From: Candidatus Dechloromonas phosphoritropha | Lineage (GTDB): Bacteria > Pseudomonadota > Gammaproteobacteria > Burkholderiales > Rhodocyclaceae | Reading direction: 5' to 3' | Length of the DNA: 64,000 nt | Assembly: GCA_016722705.1 (NCBI GenBank) | Contig: JADKGN010000004.1 | Coordinates: forward strand, 62,001-126,000 | Shown: piece after piece, positions 51,207 to 60,278 of the stretch | How positions within the stretch are numbered: position 1 is the stretch's first letter | How the letters are laid out: every line of letters begins with the position of its first letter | Position numbers and translations under genes: made by a program | The notes under the pieces: generated by a model | Told to the model about the DNA's origin: nothing | Database searches by the model: none | The model's input: the letters and a program-made list of their open reading frames with translations, nothing else

Positions 51207-52151
51207 TCAGTGATCCTGACCGCGCCCTTGATTCCTGTTATCCCCGCCCCTGTCCTGCTGTCCAGGCGCCTGATCGCGGCCCTTGTCGCGGTGTTCATTC
51301 TGCGGCCGCTGCATCTCGCGCTGTTGCGCGGGTTGCGACTGCTGCTGCCGCTGCTGATTCGGCGGTGGCTGGCGGTCCTGGGGCTCGGCTCGTTGCTGGA
51401 CCGGCGCCTGCTGTTGCGGCTGATGCCGTTCCCGCTGCTGGTTCGGCGCTGGCTGGCGGTCCTGCGGCTCGGCCCGTTGCTGGCGGTCCTGCGGCTCAAC
51501 TCGCTGTTGCTGCACCGAACGCCGGCGACTCTCGTCGACCTGCGGCTGTTGAAAATGCTGCCGCGTTACAGCTTCATGCGGCTGATATCGGTAATGCTCG
51601 GAGCGGATCTTGTGCTGCTGGTCTGCCGCGTCAGGATAGCGCGCTCCCGAATACTGTCTCTGGTAAGTCGGCAACGGTGCGGCGCGCGGTGCTGAATGGC
51701 GGTCCCAGTGGTCCCACCCAGCCCGACGGTGTTGCCACTCACGACCCCAGTGATCGCCCCAGCGCGGCGGCGCATCGGCACGCCAGCCATGAAAATACGT
51801 CGGCGGCTGCCGATAGTAACGAACCGGCACGCGGAGCACGAATAGCGGGACATACTCCGGGCCAACCGACCGCCACGGCCCGTTGTACCAACTGCTCGAA
51901 TACCAGTTGTCATCCTGGTACACCCAGTACAGACCGTCGTAGAAGAAGTAATTCGAATTCGCTTGCGGATCATAATAGACAGGATAGCCCGGCACCGCGA
52001 CAAGCCTCGGATAGACCGGTACGTTGACGCCGATGCTGACACTCGGCAAACCGATACCAATGCTGATTTCGGCATGTACCGAACTTAGACCGCCAGCCAA
52101 GGCAGTAACAAAGAAAGCATTGCGCAGTGCAGCCTTATAGAATTCAGTCAT
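51207..52151 (-). CDS. Secreted protein with a Gln/Arg-rich low-complexity tail
   Basis: 314 residues. A signal peptide (about 1-28) leads to a YXWGXW/DUF3300-like aromatic region (residues 40-170: VYYDPQANSNYFFYDGLYWV, FHGWRADAPPRWGDHWGREW). The tail (175-314) is almost entirely Gln, Arg, Pro, Asp and Glu with recurring RAEPQDRQP units. Such proteins are periplasmic or surface proteins of unknown function. The low-complexity half creates long spurious open frames on the other strand. Confidence 0.75.
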   Translation of the reverse strand: MTEFYKAALRNAFFVTALAGGLSSVHAEISIGIGLPSVSIGVNVPVYPRLVAVPGYPVYYDPQANSNYFFYDGLYWVYQDDNWYSSSWYNGPWRSVGPEYVPLFVLRVPVRYYRQPPTYFHGWRADAPPRWGDHWGREWQHRRAGWDHWDRHSAPRAAPLPTYQRQYSGARYPDAADQQHKIRSEHYRYQPHEAVTRQHFQQPQVDESRRRSVQQQRVEPQDRQQRAEPQDRQPAPNQQRERHQPQQQAPVQQRAEPQDRQPPPNQQRQQQSQPAQQREMQRPQNEHRDKGRDQAPGQQDRGGDNRNQGRGQDH

Positions 52152-52371
52152 TGTGACTCCTCATGTTTCGTCTTCAGGCTACGTGTTGGCCGGGTAGATC
52201 GTCGGTGCGCTGTCGAACATAGCCTATCCCGGATGTCGTGCGCCCGATTCGAAGCGCTGCGTGCGCCAGCGCACAGACTGTCATGACGCTACCCGCCATT
52301 CTCGCATTGTGTCTGCAAGGCAAGCCATACTGGATCGCCGAAGCCACCAAAGATTATTCAAGGAGTTCAAC

Positions 52372-52689
52372 ATGACCATCTCAATACTGCGCCGCGCCGC
52401 GGCCCTGGCCGCCTTCGTCCTTTTTGCCACGCTCACTGCCTGTTCCTCTACATCGAAGACTGAAGGCACCGGCGAATATGTCGATGACACCGTAATCACG
52501 ACCAAGGTCAAGGCTGCCGTGCTCAGCGAACCTGGCCTCAAGTCAGCAGAGATCAACGTCGAAACCTTCAAGGGCAAAGTCCAGTTGAGCGGCTTCGTCA
52601 GTACGCAAGCCCAGATCGAGAAGGCTGTTGAAGTCGCTCGTAGCGTCAAGGGCGTGACCTCGGTTACCAACAGCATGCGCCTGAAGTGA
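52372..52689 (+). CDS. BON-domain lipoprotein
   Basis: 105 residues from ATG 52372 after AAGGAG. The lipoprotein signal has the lipobox LTACS, with Cys near residue 25. It is followed by one BON domain (DDTVITTKVKAAVLSEPGLK, VQLSGFVSTQAQIEKAVEVA), as in OsmY/DolP. BON proteins bind phospholipids and protect the envelope under osmotic or outer-membrane stress. A hairpin follows ten bases after the stop. Confidence 0.9.
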   Translation: MTISILRRAAALAAFVLFATLTACSSTSKTEGTGEYVDDTVITTKVKAAVLSEPGLKSAEINVETFKGKVQLSGFVSTQAQIEKAVEVARSVKGVTSVTNSMRLK

Positions 52690-52698
52690 TGTGAATCT

Positions 52699-52737
52699 TG
52701 TCTGCCAGCGGAAAGCATCAATGTGCGCTGGCAGACA
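52699..52737 (+). terminator. Hairpin after the BON-domain gene
   Basis: TGTCTGCCAGCG (52699-52710) pairs perfectly over 12 bases with CGCTGGCAGACA (52726-52737) around a 15-base loop. There is no T-run after it, so it could be a Rho-assisted terminator or an mRNA 3'-end stabiliser. Confidence 0.55.
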
Positions 52738-52823
52738 GATGCTTATAGCGAACGGAAATAATCTTGTACCGTTCGCTCATGAAATAACCGTCTTGCATCC
52801 ATCACCGAACAGGAGAATAAATC

Positions 52824-53171
52824 ATGGCAACCGAAACACGGATTGGCGGAACAGGCGATTTGGGCGAAGCAGCTACACGCACGATCGACCAGGCCAGCAG
52901 CAATATAAACAAGGCGATCGACAAGGCATCGGACGCCGCCCGGCCCGCCGTCAAGCACATGGCTGCAGGCGCCCATCACGCAGTAGACAGGTTTGCCGGT
53001 TCAGCAAACCGGGCCGTTAAATCACTCGATACCCAAGGCCGGCGCTTGAAGGACGCGCAGTTGCGCTTCGCCGATAGCTTTTATTCCCATGTCAGGGAGC
53101 GGCCGATCACCTCGCTGGGGATCGCGGTTGCTGGCGGGGTTCTGTTGGGCTGGCTGCTCAGGCAGCGTTAG
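52824..53171 (+). CDS. DUF883/YqjD-like ribosome- or membrane-associated protein
   Basis: 115 residues from ATG 52824 after AGGAGA. A long amphipathic helical region (TIDQASSNINKAIDKASDAA) is followed by the typical C-terminus RPITSLGIAVAGGVLLGWLL, one membrane helix, as in ElaB/YqjD/DUF883 proteins. These are stationary-phase proteins that tether to the inner membrane and, for YqjD, ribosomes. It sits in the small stress-gene cluster. Confidence 0.85.
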   Translation: MATETRIGGTGDLGEAATRTIDQASSNINKAIDKASDAARPAVKHMAAGAHHAVDRFAGSANRAVKSLDTQGRRLKDAQLRFADSFYSHVRERPITSLGIAVAGGVLLGWLLRQR

Positions 53172-53208
53172 GCCACACGTAGTTTATTGAAGAAGAACGG
53201 AGAATCTC

Positions 53209-53358
53209 ATGCTTTATACAATAGCCGTAGTATTGCTGATCCTGTGGTTGCTCGGGCTGGTTACATCGACCACCATGGGCGGTTTTATTCATATCCTGCT
53301 GATCATTGCCATTGTGGTCGTCCTGCTCAGAGTAATCAGTGGGCGCAACGTCTTGTAG
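53209..53358 (+). CDS. Lmo0937-type membrane microprotein
   Basis: 49 residues: MLYTIAVVLLILWLLGLVTS, then TTMGGFIHILLIIAIVVVLL and a short RVISGRN end. Two hydrophobic helices flank a TTMGG turn, the recognised pattern of the lmo0937 family. GGAGA lies six bases upstream. It is located between the DUF883 and VIT-type genes. A longer open frame in another register (53187-53384) is a shadow. Confidence 0.85.
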   Translation: MLYTIAVVLLILWLLGLVTSTTMGGFIHILLIIAIVVVLLRVISGRNVL

Positions 53359-53394
53359 TGCTGAATCAGCGGGTTCCCCGCTAAAATCGCTGCA

Positions 53395-54096
53395 ATGAAA
53401 GCCACACGCCGCCATGCCGAACGTCACCGTACCGATCGCATCGGCTGGTTGCGCGCCACCGTCCTCGGTGCCAATGACGGTATCGTCTCGACCGCCAGTC
53501 TGGTGGTTGGCGTCGCGGCTGCCAATTCAAGTCAGGGGAGCGTTCTGGTCGCTGGCGTTGCCGGGCTGGTGGCCGGCGCGATGTCGATGGCGGCAGGTGA
53601 ATATGTCTCCGTCCATTCGCAGGCCGATACCGAGAATGCCGACCTGGCGCGCGAACGGAGCGAACTCGCGACCGATCCCGCTGCGGAACATCGCGAGTTG
53701 ACAGCCATTTATGTCACCCGCGGCCTTGAGCCTGGCTTGGCACAGCAGGTCGCCGAGCAACTGATGGCGCATGATGCCCTCGGCGCCCATGCGCGTGATG
53801 AACTCGGCATCTCCGAAACCCTGAGCGCGCGGCCGGTTCAGGCCGCGTTGGCTTCGGCCGCAAGTTTTGCGGTCGGTGCGGTGCTGCCGCTCGCCGTAAC
53901 CGTTCTGGCACCCGAGCACGCGCTGATTCCGTGGGTCTCCGCAACCTCGCTCGCCTTCCTCGCGCTATTGGGCGCGATGGCCGCCCGGGCCGGCGGCGCC
54001 GACATGACGAAAGGTGCGCTGCGGGTTACCTTCTGGGGCGCGCTCGCCATGGCGATCACCGCGGGTGTCGGTGCGTTGTTCGGTGCCGTCGTGTAA
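53395..54096 (+). CDS. VIT1/CCC1-family iron/manganese transporter
   Basis: 233 residues with five membrane helices. The family start is clear: GWLRATVLGANDGIVSTASL VVGVAAA. The cytosolic metal-binding helical region lies between helices 2 and 3 (GEYVSVHSQADTENADLARE). Members move Fe2+ or Mn2+ out of the cytosol, into vacuoles in eukaryotes. Bacterial copies are presumed to detoxify metals. It is the last gene of the plus-strand run. Confidence 0.93.
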   Translation: MKATRRHAERHRTDRIGWLRATVLGANDGIVSTASLVVGVAAANSSQGSVLVAGVAGLVAGAMSMAAGEYVSVHSQADTENADLARERSELATDPAAEHRELTAIYVTRGLEPGLAQQVAEQLMAHDALGAHARDELGISETLSARPVQAALASAASFAVGAVLPLAVTVLAPEHALIPWVSATSLAFLALLGAMAARAGGADMTKGALRVTFWGALAMAITAGVGALFGAVV

Positions 54097-54165
54097 GGTG
54101 CGGGAAACCCCCAGCCGCCGCCGCAGAAGCTTTCCGACTGATCTAACAGCCGGGCGGCCCGGCGC

Positions 54166-54495
54166 CTATTTCTTCGCCCAGCCGCCAGCCGGATTCTGGA
54201 TGTAATTGCCCGGCAAGGTCCGCGCCGCTGCTTCGCGGGCAAAGACCTTGGCGGCTTCCGCCTCGGTAATACCATTCTTCGCGGCAATCTGCGTGAACTC
54301 GGCTTTTCGCTGGCCATTCACCTCGGTTACCAGCGCCTTCAGGTCGGCAGGAGCGTCGTTCCTGACCAGGCCGAGGTAGCCATTGCTCTGCTCACCGACC
54401 CAGCCCTGCTCCTTTGCCGTTTTGAGGTCGGCGGCAAAGGCGCCGTGCATCATCAGCACCAGGCTGAGCAAACATGCCTTAATCAATGTCTTCAT
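54166..54495 (-). CDS. ydbL: YdbL-family (DUF1318) periplasmic protein
   Basis: 109 residues from ATG 54495 (SD GGAGATG). A signal peptide (about 1-22) is followed by the DUF1318 core: LKTAKEQGWVGEQSNGYLGL, IAAKNGITEAEAAKVFAREA. In E. coli YdbL works with YnbE and YdbH in the transport of phospholipids to the outer membrane. It is third in the ydbH-ynbE-ydbL order here. Confidence 0.9.
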   Translation of the reverse strand: MKTLIKACLLSLVLMMHGAFAADLKTAKEQGWVGEQSNGYLGLVRNDAPADLKALVTEVNGQRKAEFTQIAAKNGITEAEAAKVFAREAAARTLPGNYIQNPAGGWAKK

Positions 54496-54524
54496 TGCAT
54501 CTCCTTGGTCAAGACGGGCGCCGT

Positions 54525-54719
54525 TCAAAACAGGCCCTTGTTCGAATCGAACAATTGCTGAACTTCCTTTTCAACCTTGACCAGAATTTCATGCTTGATA
54601 TTCACGGTCATGTTGATTTCGATGGGTTTGTCCGGCGCCTCGAGGCGCACGGTCGGCGAGCAGGCGCCCACGAGCAGCGCCAGTGCGGTAAGGGAAAGCA
54701 GAAGTGAGGGCCTGAACAT
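54525..54719 (-). CDS. ynbE: YnbE-family lipoprotein
   Basis: 64 residues from ATG 54719. A lipoprotein signal with LVGAC lipobox (Cys near residue 20) is followed by SPTVRLEAPDKPIEINMTVN and a helical tail. YnbE is an outer-membrane lipoprotein that stacks by beta-strand augmentation on the C-terminus of YdbH to complete the bridge for phospholipids. A 29-base gap separates it from ydbL. Confidence 0.88.
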   Translation of the reverse strand: MFRPSLLLSLTALALLVGACSPTVRLEAPDKPIEINMTVNIKHEILVKVEKEVQQLFDSNKGLF

Positions 54720-54759
54720 GGGGGTGCTCCACAAGGGTGTAGCGGGCAGCTTAACAAAG

Positions 54760-57333
54760 TTATTCCAGTTTGCCCGATTGCAATTGTTCCAAAATGTGAC
54801 GGTTGAAGTCACCCGAAAAAAGCGCCGCGCGAAACAGACCCGGCAGCGCTCCGTTGATGTTTAGCCCAAAGCGTATGGGATACCCGCTGTAGAAATCGGG
54901 GTTGCTGCCATCCAGCTTTATCTGCGTCCGGTAAGTTCCGTCGGACCCATACCAAAGGTGCATGCCAAGCTGCTGGAACTGGAAGTTGCGCAAGGCCAGC
55001 AAGCCGGGGTTGTCCGGAATCGTCGTCATCGGCGCGTACTTGATGGTGCCGCCGCCGACGCTATTCAACTCGCCGTCATGGATTTCCACGCTGCCGTTGC
55101 GATAGGTGAGCGGCACATTGCCGTCCACCTGGCCGCTTCCCGACAGGCCGTGAACCTTCAACATTTCGAGTAACTGGCCGAGATCGATGTGACGAATTTC
55201 CAGAGGCATGGCTTGCTCCGCTGGCGGCCACGGCAGGCTGCGCGGCGCGCCGTGCAAAGTGCCGCCGAGCAAGGCGACATCCAGCGCATGCACGGTCAGC
55301 GCCTTTGCCGCCAGCGCCAGGTCGACGTTCAGGTCGGCCAATGCCGTACCGGTTGCCAGCCCGCCGCGTGGCGCTGAAAGCTGGATGCGGCCCTGTAGCG
55401 GATGCAATCCGTCGAGCTGGAGCCGGGCTTGCGCGGCTTCGACCCGCGCCCTATCCCAGCCCAGCGTGGCATCGTGCGCCTGTAGCGTTCCTTTGGCGTC
55501 GAACCGTGGCTTCGGCCCGGTGCACCAGTCCAGCGTGAAGCGCGCATCAACCTCGCCCGCCTGAAGCTCAAGCGGGAGCATGGTGGGCGGCCGTGGCTGC
55601 AACAGCTTGCCCAGCATCGGCAGGGCTTGCTGTCCGGAGAGCGTCGCCTCGCCGCACCCCTGCGTGAGCGCGTGCGACCCGGCAAAGCGGAAGACTTCCG
55701 TTCCCTGCAAATGTACAGTGCCGTCGCTGCGCAATTTGCCCGCATCAAGGCGCAGGCGGGCGCGGACGGCGGGCGACGGCCAGGCCCCGAAGCGCAGTGC
55801 ATCGACAGCAAGCATCAATTCACCTTGGGCGCCCTGGGTGCCGTTCGGGCGCAGTTGCAGCAGTTGCAGGCGGCTGGCGCCGAGCGTCAGAACCTGGCCA
55901 GTACCCTGCCTTACTGTCAGTTGCGGGCTGCTGGCTTCGCCATGCAGCAGGAGGCTGGCCCAAAAACTGTCGTCAGCCTTTGCCGTTGCATCGGCTTTCA
56001 CTTTCCATGTCGCACGGCTCATGGTCAGCGGCACATCCCGCGACCATGCCAGACGTTCGACGCCGAGCTGCAATGCCAGCTCGCTGTTTAGCCCGGCCGC
56101 CGGCGACCAGTGCAATGCCATGTCACCCGTCGCCTGCAGGTCGCGGATCTGAATGGCATCCCGTTGCCACTGCTTCATCTGCCCCTTGATCCGTACCTGC
56201 GCTTCGGCCGCCTTCCAGTCGGCTGAAGCCGCGCCCCCATTGAGACTGACGTGGTGCACCGCGCCATCCCAGCGTCCCCATCGGGGCGAATCGAGCGTGA
56301 ACGGAAACTCGCCTTCGCTGACTCCTGCCCCATTGTCCACGCGAAGGACAAAGGCCTTGTCAAGCCGACTGTTCACTTGCAGCGACTGTTCGCCGTCGAT
56401 CGTCACCTGCAAGTGCAGCCCCGGCTGCAATTCGAGCTGCGTCCCCGACGGCTGCCAGGCGAAGGCCAATTTGCCTGAGAGCGCAATTGCCTGTGGCTTT
56501 GCCGGCGCCGCAAACTGCATGTCGGCGTCCGTAAATTCCGCTTGGCCACTGAGCGCACGCAGGCTGCCGGCCGTTTCGCCGAGGAGCGCTTCGGCCTTCA
56601 GCGATAGCGTCCCTTGCGCGGCGCCCGGCGGCATGGCGATGCCCAAGGTGCGCCCCAGGTCCACCAGCACTGCCAGCGGCGCTTCGGCAACCAGCCTGGC
56701 CGGTTGTTGCGCCGGCTGACGGCCGACATGCAGCCGCGCTTCCGCACCCGGACCAGTAGCCGGCAACCACTCAAGATGAAACTCGGAAATATCGCCGGAA
56801 ATCGCCGTCGACCGCAACAGGTGGCCATTCGGCCGGAATTCCGCCTGCAACTGCCCTTCCGTTTGCCGCAAATAGAAGTTGCCATGGACGTCCAGTGCCG
56901 CACGCTGCGGCCAGTGCAGGGTCACCCGCAGGTCGCCGACCACGGCTTCGCTCAAGGGCAAATGGGGCCAGGCAAGTTGCGGCCAGGGGGTAGCCTGTTG
57001 CGTCTGCCCGGGCAGGATTTCCAGTTCGCCGCTGGCAATATCCAGACGCTCGACATGGCGGCGTGCCAGCGAGTAGTCGAGAGCAATGTCGTGCACGGCA
57101 ATCCGGAATCGGTGGCCGCCGGCGCTTTGATAGGTGGCGCTGACTTCGGTCAGGCGCGCGTGCCCGGCGCCAACCTTGTCGATCTCGACGTGCAGCCCCT
57201 CGAGGCCCGGGATGGCCAGCCAGCGCTCCGCCGCCATGCCAAGCAGTCGCGGCAAGGCCAGCCAGAGCAGGAGAAGCACAAGGAGTACGGCCAGCAGCCA
57301 GCGACCAGCACTTCCTAAGCGAATTGGAGACAT
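54760..57333 (-). CDS. ydbH: YdbH, AsmA-like intermembrane phospholipid transport protein
   Basis: 857 residues from ATG 57333 (frame to 57378 possible). One N-terminal membrane helix (GRWLLAVLLVLLLLWLALPRL) anchors a very long, beta-strand-rich periplasmic part, consistent with the hydrophobic groove of AsmA-like/VPS13-type bridges. The conserved C-terminus is present (GSGQVDGNVPLTYRNGSVEI, LEQLQSGKLE). YdbH acts redundantly with TamB and YhdP in carrying phospholipids to the outer membrane. ynbE and ydbL follow directly. Length is near the E. coli protein. Confidence 0.92.
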   Translation of the reverse strand: MSPIRLGSAGRWLLAVLLVLLLLWLALPRLLGMAAERWLAIPGLEGLHVEIDKVGAGHARLTEVSATYQSAGGHRFRIAVHDIALDYSLARRHVERLDIASGELEILPGQTQQATPWPQLAWPHLPLSEAVVGDLRVTLHWPQRAALDVHGNFYLRQTEGQLQAEFRPNGHLLRSTAISGDISEFHLEWLPATGPGAEARLHVGRQPAQQPARLVAEAPLAVLVDLGRTLGIAMPPGAAQGTLSLKAEALLGETAGSLRALSGQAEFTDADMQFAAPAKPQAIALSGKLAFAWQPSGTQLELQPGLHLQVTIDGEQSLQVNSRLDKAFVLRVDNGAGVSEGEFPFTLDSPRWGRWDGAVHHVSLNGGAASADWKAAEAQVRIKGQMKQWQRDAIQIRDLQATGDMALHWSPAAGLNSELALQLGVERLAWSRDVPLTMSRATWKVKADATAKADDSFWASLLLHGEASSPQLTVRQGTGQVLTLGASRLQLLQLRPNGTQGAQGELMLAVDALRFGAWPSPAVRARLRLDAGKLRSDGTVHLQGTEVFRFAGSHALTQGCGEATLSGQQALPMLGKLLQPRPPTMLPLELQAGEVDARFTLDWCTGPKPRFDAKGTLQAHDATLGWDRARVEAAQARLQLDGLHPLQGRIQLSAPRGGLATGTALADLNVDLALAAKALTVHALDVALLGGTLHGAPRSLPWPPAEQAMPLEIRHIDLGQLLEMLKVHGLSGSGQVDGNVPLTYRNGSVEIHDGELNSVGGGTIKYAPMTTIPDNPGLLALRNFQFQQLGMHLWYGSDGTYRTQIKLDGSNPDFYSGYPIRFGLNINGALPGLFRAALFSGDFNRHILEQLQSGKLE

Positions 57334-57461
57334 GTGTCGAGGATACCGGTCGCCGGATTGTTTTGGGAATCGAATCAAGCTGGCGGCACATTGATCGGGT
57401 CACAAACTTTGCGGACTCGGCGTTGCCGACCCGCACTGCCGCATCTCCCGTAGCACGTCCC

Positions 57462-57950
57462 TTAGTAGCGGCGGGCGATACCGTTTTCGATCCGCACGCG
57501 ATCGCCGACCCGAATATCGTCGCTCGTGTTTTGCATCAAGGTTTGATTGGAGCCATCCTCCATGCGAACGGTCACCCGGTAGGCATCGGCTTGCTGCTGG
57601 TTCTGGTTCCGGTTTTCCAGTTCGTGGCCAACATAGGCGCCACCAACCGCGCCGATCACGGTCGCTGCGGTATTGCCTTTTCCGGAGCCAACCTGGTGGC
57701 CGACAACACCTCCGACCACCGCGCCGGCAATGGTTCCAAGACCGATCGTGCTGCCGGCCCTATCCTGCCTGACCAACTCGATGGACTGCACGGTACCGTA
57801 CATCGAATAATTGTCGCGTGAATTGTTCGACTGCCGGTAAGCCGGTGCCTGATCATAGCCATAACCTGGCTGGTTCATGGTTTCGCACCCGACGAGGGCG
57901 AGCGCGGCCGAGACAGCGACTGCCGCCCCTGATTTACTGATTGCAATCAT
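57462..57950 (-). CDS. Glycine-zipper 2TM (SlyB-like) lipoprotein
   Basis: 162 residues from ATG 57950. Lipoprotein-like start with Cys near residue 22 (LALVGC), a Tyr/Gln-rich linker, then a glycine-zipper repeat (LGTIAGAVVGGVVGHQVGSG, AVGGAYVGHELENRN). A C-terminal OB-like segment (YRVTVRMEDGSNQTLMQNTS) is typical of SlyB/Pcp-type outer-membrane lipoproteins, which form stress-induced lipid nanodomains. It leads a run of three small minus-strand lipoproteins. Confidence 0.85.
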   Translation of the reverse strand: MIAISKSGAAVAVSAALALVGCETMNQPGYGYDQAPAYRQSNNSRDNYSMYGTVQSIELVRQDRAGSTIGLGTIAGAVVGGVVGHQVGSGKGNTAATVIGAVGGAYVGHELENRNQNQQQADAYRVTVRMEDGSNQTLMQNTSDDIRVGDRVRIENGIARRY

Positions 57951-58016
57951 GACTTTTCTCTCAAAGACAGACAGTGCGCCAAGCAAGCCAAACACCGCCT
58001 GCCGGACCCCTTCCGA

Positions 58017-58214
58017 TTATTTCTTGGCGTCCTGTGCCGCATCCTGAATCTTGTCGCCAGCCTTTTCGATCTGCTGCCCGGCCTTGTCGACCGTCTTGTC
58101 GACTTCCTTGCCGGCACGCTCCATCGGACCTTCCTTCTTCTCGCAACCGGACAAGCCGAGAACCAGAACACCCATCGCCAATGCTGCGATCACTTTTTGG
58201 CTAAAATTCGTCAT
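58017..58214 (-). CDS. Small lipoprotein with a Lys/Asp/Ala helix
   Basis: 65 residues from ATG 58214 after GGAGATGG. Signal peptide with lipobox LGLSGC (Cys24), then a charged amphipathic helix with 11-residue periodicity (EVDKTVDKAGQQIEKAGDKI). Similar short proteins are common next to CsbD and glycine-zipper genes. It may coat membranes or act as an LEA-like protectant; that is inference. Confidence 0.75.
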   Translation of the reverse strand: MTNFSQKVIAALAMGVLVLGLSGCEKKEGPMERAGKEVDKTVDKAGQQIEKAGDKIQDAAQDAKK

Positions 58215-58311
58215 TTCCATCTCCTTGAAATCCGACCACCGATCAGTTCGGCGATTATCGTTTTGCTACCCACCCTGACCTCAGAACGAGTCCCAGCATA
58301 AAGTCTCTCAC

Positions 58312-58536
58312 TTATTTATCGGGCTTGCCGACCTGATTGCCGATGACACCGCCAACCACGGCACCACCGATCGTTCCGGCAGCGCCACCGCCGGTAAGGA
58401 CAGCACCGGCAGCACCGCCGACACCGGCACCGATTGCGGTGTCCTTTTCGCGCGTCGACATGTTGTCACAACCACTCAAGCCGAGCAGAACCAATATGCA
58501 GAGCGTACCGGCTGCGGATTTTTGTGTCGTCTTCAT
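58312..58536 (-). CDS. Glycine-zipper lipoprotein
   Basis: 74 residues from ATG 58536 (ATG 58554 adds six). Lipobox LGLSGC (Cys23), then STREKDTAIGAGVGGAAGAV and GGAAGTIGGAVVGGVIGNQV, two glycine-zipper stretches that pack into the membrane. Same family type as E. coli OsmB. It lies between the Lys/Asp lipoprotein and the PRC-barrel gene on the same strand. Confidence 0.85.
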   Translation of the reverse strand: MKTTQKSAAGTLCILVLLGLSGCDNMSTREKDTAIGAGVGGAAGAVLTGGGAAGTIGGAVVGGVIGNQVGKPDK

Positions 58537-58623
58537 TTGAATCCTCTTTGTCAAAGCTCAATTTCCAGGCCGCACCAGCGATTGCTTTCAATATCAGACA
58601 ATCCGCCGGGCGACCCGAGTACT

Positions 58624-59067
58624 TCAGATCCGCGGGTCGTTCAGATACGCCGCGGTCCCGTAGTAGGCATGGATTTCCTTCGCCCACGACTGGTCCGCCA
58701 TGTTGGGCCACTTGTCCTTGTCGAAGCCTGGCGCACCCTCCAGACGACTCTTGTCCACGTTGAGGATAAAGCGCTTGTTCTTGGTATCGAGGATCAATGC
58801 GTTCCAGGGCACTGCAAAAAACTTCCCCCCCATGCCCAAGAAGCCACCGAATGACATCACCGCATAACCCACGCTGCCACTGCGCATGTCCAGCATGATT
58901 TCCTTCATCTCGCCAAGGCTTTCACCCTTGTCGTTGAATACACTGTTGCCAACTAGCGTATCGGCGCCCATCAGCGCGGGTCCGGGACCATGCTCCATAT
59001 CCGGACCGGGGCCTTTGCTCAGGTTGCCCTTGTACATTCCATAGGTATCGCGATCTTCATAGTTCAT
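58624..59067 (-). CDS. PRC-barrel domain protein
   Basis: 147 residues from ATG 59067 after AGGAGAAGA. Residues 35-115 form a PRC-barrel (VGNSVFNDKGESLGEMKEIM, GFLGMGGKFFAVPWNALILD). A C-terminal tail WAKEIHAYYGTAAY follows. PRC-barrel proteins are small beta-barrel adaptors, often membrane- or photosynthesis-linked, and in heterotrophs their partner is unknown. It is divergent from cbpA across a 266-base gap that presumably carries both promoters. Confidence 0.88.
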   Translation of the reverse strand: MNYEDRDTYGMYKGNLSKGPGPDMEHGPGPALMGADTLVGNSVFNDKGESLGEMKEIMLDMRSGSVGYAVMSFGGFLGMGGKFFAVPWNALILDTKNKRFILNVDKSRLEGAPGFDKDKWPNMADQSWAKEIHAYYGTAAYLNDPRI

Positions 59068-59333
59068 CTTCTTCTCCTGATAATTCGTTGAACAACGCTG
59101 GGGAACTCCACATCGGAGTTCCGGCACTTGGTAGAGTGAGATTGCGCAACAATCGATCCGCGGTCTGTACGGCAGCCAACATAGCTATGTGAACCATCGC
59201 ACCGACGCGACCTGCAGGCAGGATGAAACTGCCTGCAAGGTTGGCTGCTGGCCAAGTAGCGATTGTCGACGGCATAATCCAGGCGAACCGGCTCGTCCGG
59301 CAGTTGTCCGTCCAATCCTCTTCAAGGGCTGAA

Positions 59334-60278
59334 ATGAAATACAAGGATTATTACCAGGCCATGGGGGTCGACCGTGGCGCCACGGCGCACGAGATCAAGA
59401 AGGCTTATCGCAAGCTGGCCCACAAATATCATCCCGATGTATCCAAGGACGTGCAGGGCGAAGAGAAATTCAAGGAGCTCGCCGAGGCTTATGCGACCTT
59501 GAAAGACCCGGAGAAGCGCCAAGCCTACGACAATCTGGGCCGCCGGCCGGCCGGTGAGCAATTCACGCCGCCGCCGGACTGGCAGCAGCAATTTCATACC
59601 GACGCAGCCGGCTTCGACGATGTCGACCTGTCGGATTTCTTTGCGGCATTCGGCCGGGCGAGAGGTGGCGGCAAGGCGCGGGAAGACTACCCGATACCCG
59701 GGCAGGACTACGAGATCGTGGCATCCGTTTCGCTCGAGCAGATCTATCGCGGCGGTGAAATCGACGTCCGTGCCGAACTGCCCGAGTACGACCAGAACGG
59801 ATTGGCCCATCGCGTCGCGCGCACCTTTCGCATCACCATCCCGAAAGGCGCCGCCGATGGCCAACGTCTCCGGCTGGCCGGCAAAGGCGGGCCCGGGTTC
59901 AATGGCGGCCGTCCGGGCGACCTGTATGTCGCGCTGGCCTTGCAGCCGCATCCGCTGTACCGGATCGACGGCCGCGACCTTTACATCGATCTGCCGCTGA
60001 CTCCCTGGGAGGCAGTCCTAGGTGCCGCGGTTCACATTCCCACCCTGGGCGGAACCGTGGAACTCAACGTCAAACCGGGCACCAGCGCCGGGCAAAAGCT
60101 GCGCCTCGCCAAACGCGGGTTGCCGACTACTGATGGCAGCGTTGGTGCGCTGTACGCCGTGATCAGGATTGAGGTACCGACCACACCTGATGCGACGGAA
60201 CGCGAACTGTTCCAACAACTGGCAGCGACTTCCAAATTTAATCCTCGTCAGTACTTTGCGTCAGGAGCAAACTCATGA
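59334..60278 (+). CDS. cbpA: DnaJ-type co-chaperone CbpA
   Basis: 314 residues from ATG 59334. The J-domain (residues 1-70) has HPD in HKYHPDVSKD. Next comes a Gly/Phe-poor linker, and then two beta-barrel client-binding domains (IPKGAADGQRLRLAGKGGPG, ELNVKPGTSAGQKLRLAKRG). There are no zinc fingers, which distinguishes CbpA from DnaJ. It stimulates DnaK and binds curved DNA in stationary phase. It overlaps its regulator cbpM by four bases (ATGA). A longer frame from 59223 is not needed. Confidence 0.95.
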   Translation: MKYKDYYQAMGVDRGATAHEIKKAYRKLAHKYHPDVSKDVQGEEKFKELAEAYATLKDPEKRQAYDNLGRRPAGEQFTPPPDWQQQFHTDAAGFDDVDLSDFFAAFGRARGGGKAREDYPIPGQDYEIVASVSLEQIYRGGEIDVRAELPEYDQNGLAHRVARTFRITIPKGAADGQRLRLAGKGGPGFNGGRPGDLYVALALQPHPLYRIDGRDLYIDLPLTPWEAVLGAAVHIPTLGGTVELNVKPGTSAGQKLRLAKRGLPTTDGSVGALYAVIRIEVPTTPDATERELFQQLAATSKFNPRQYFASGANS

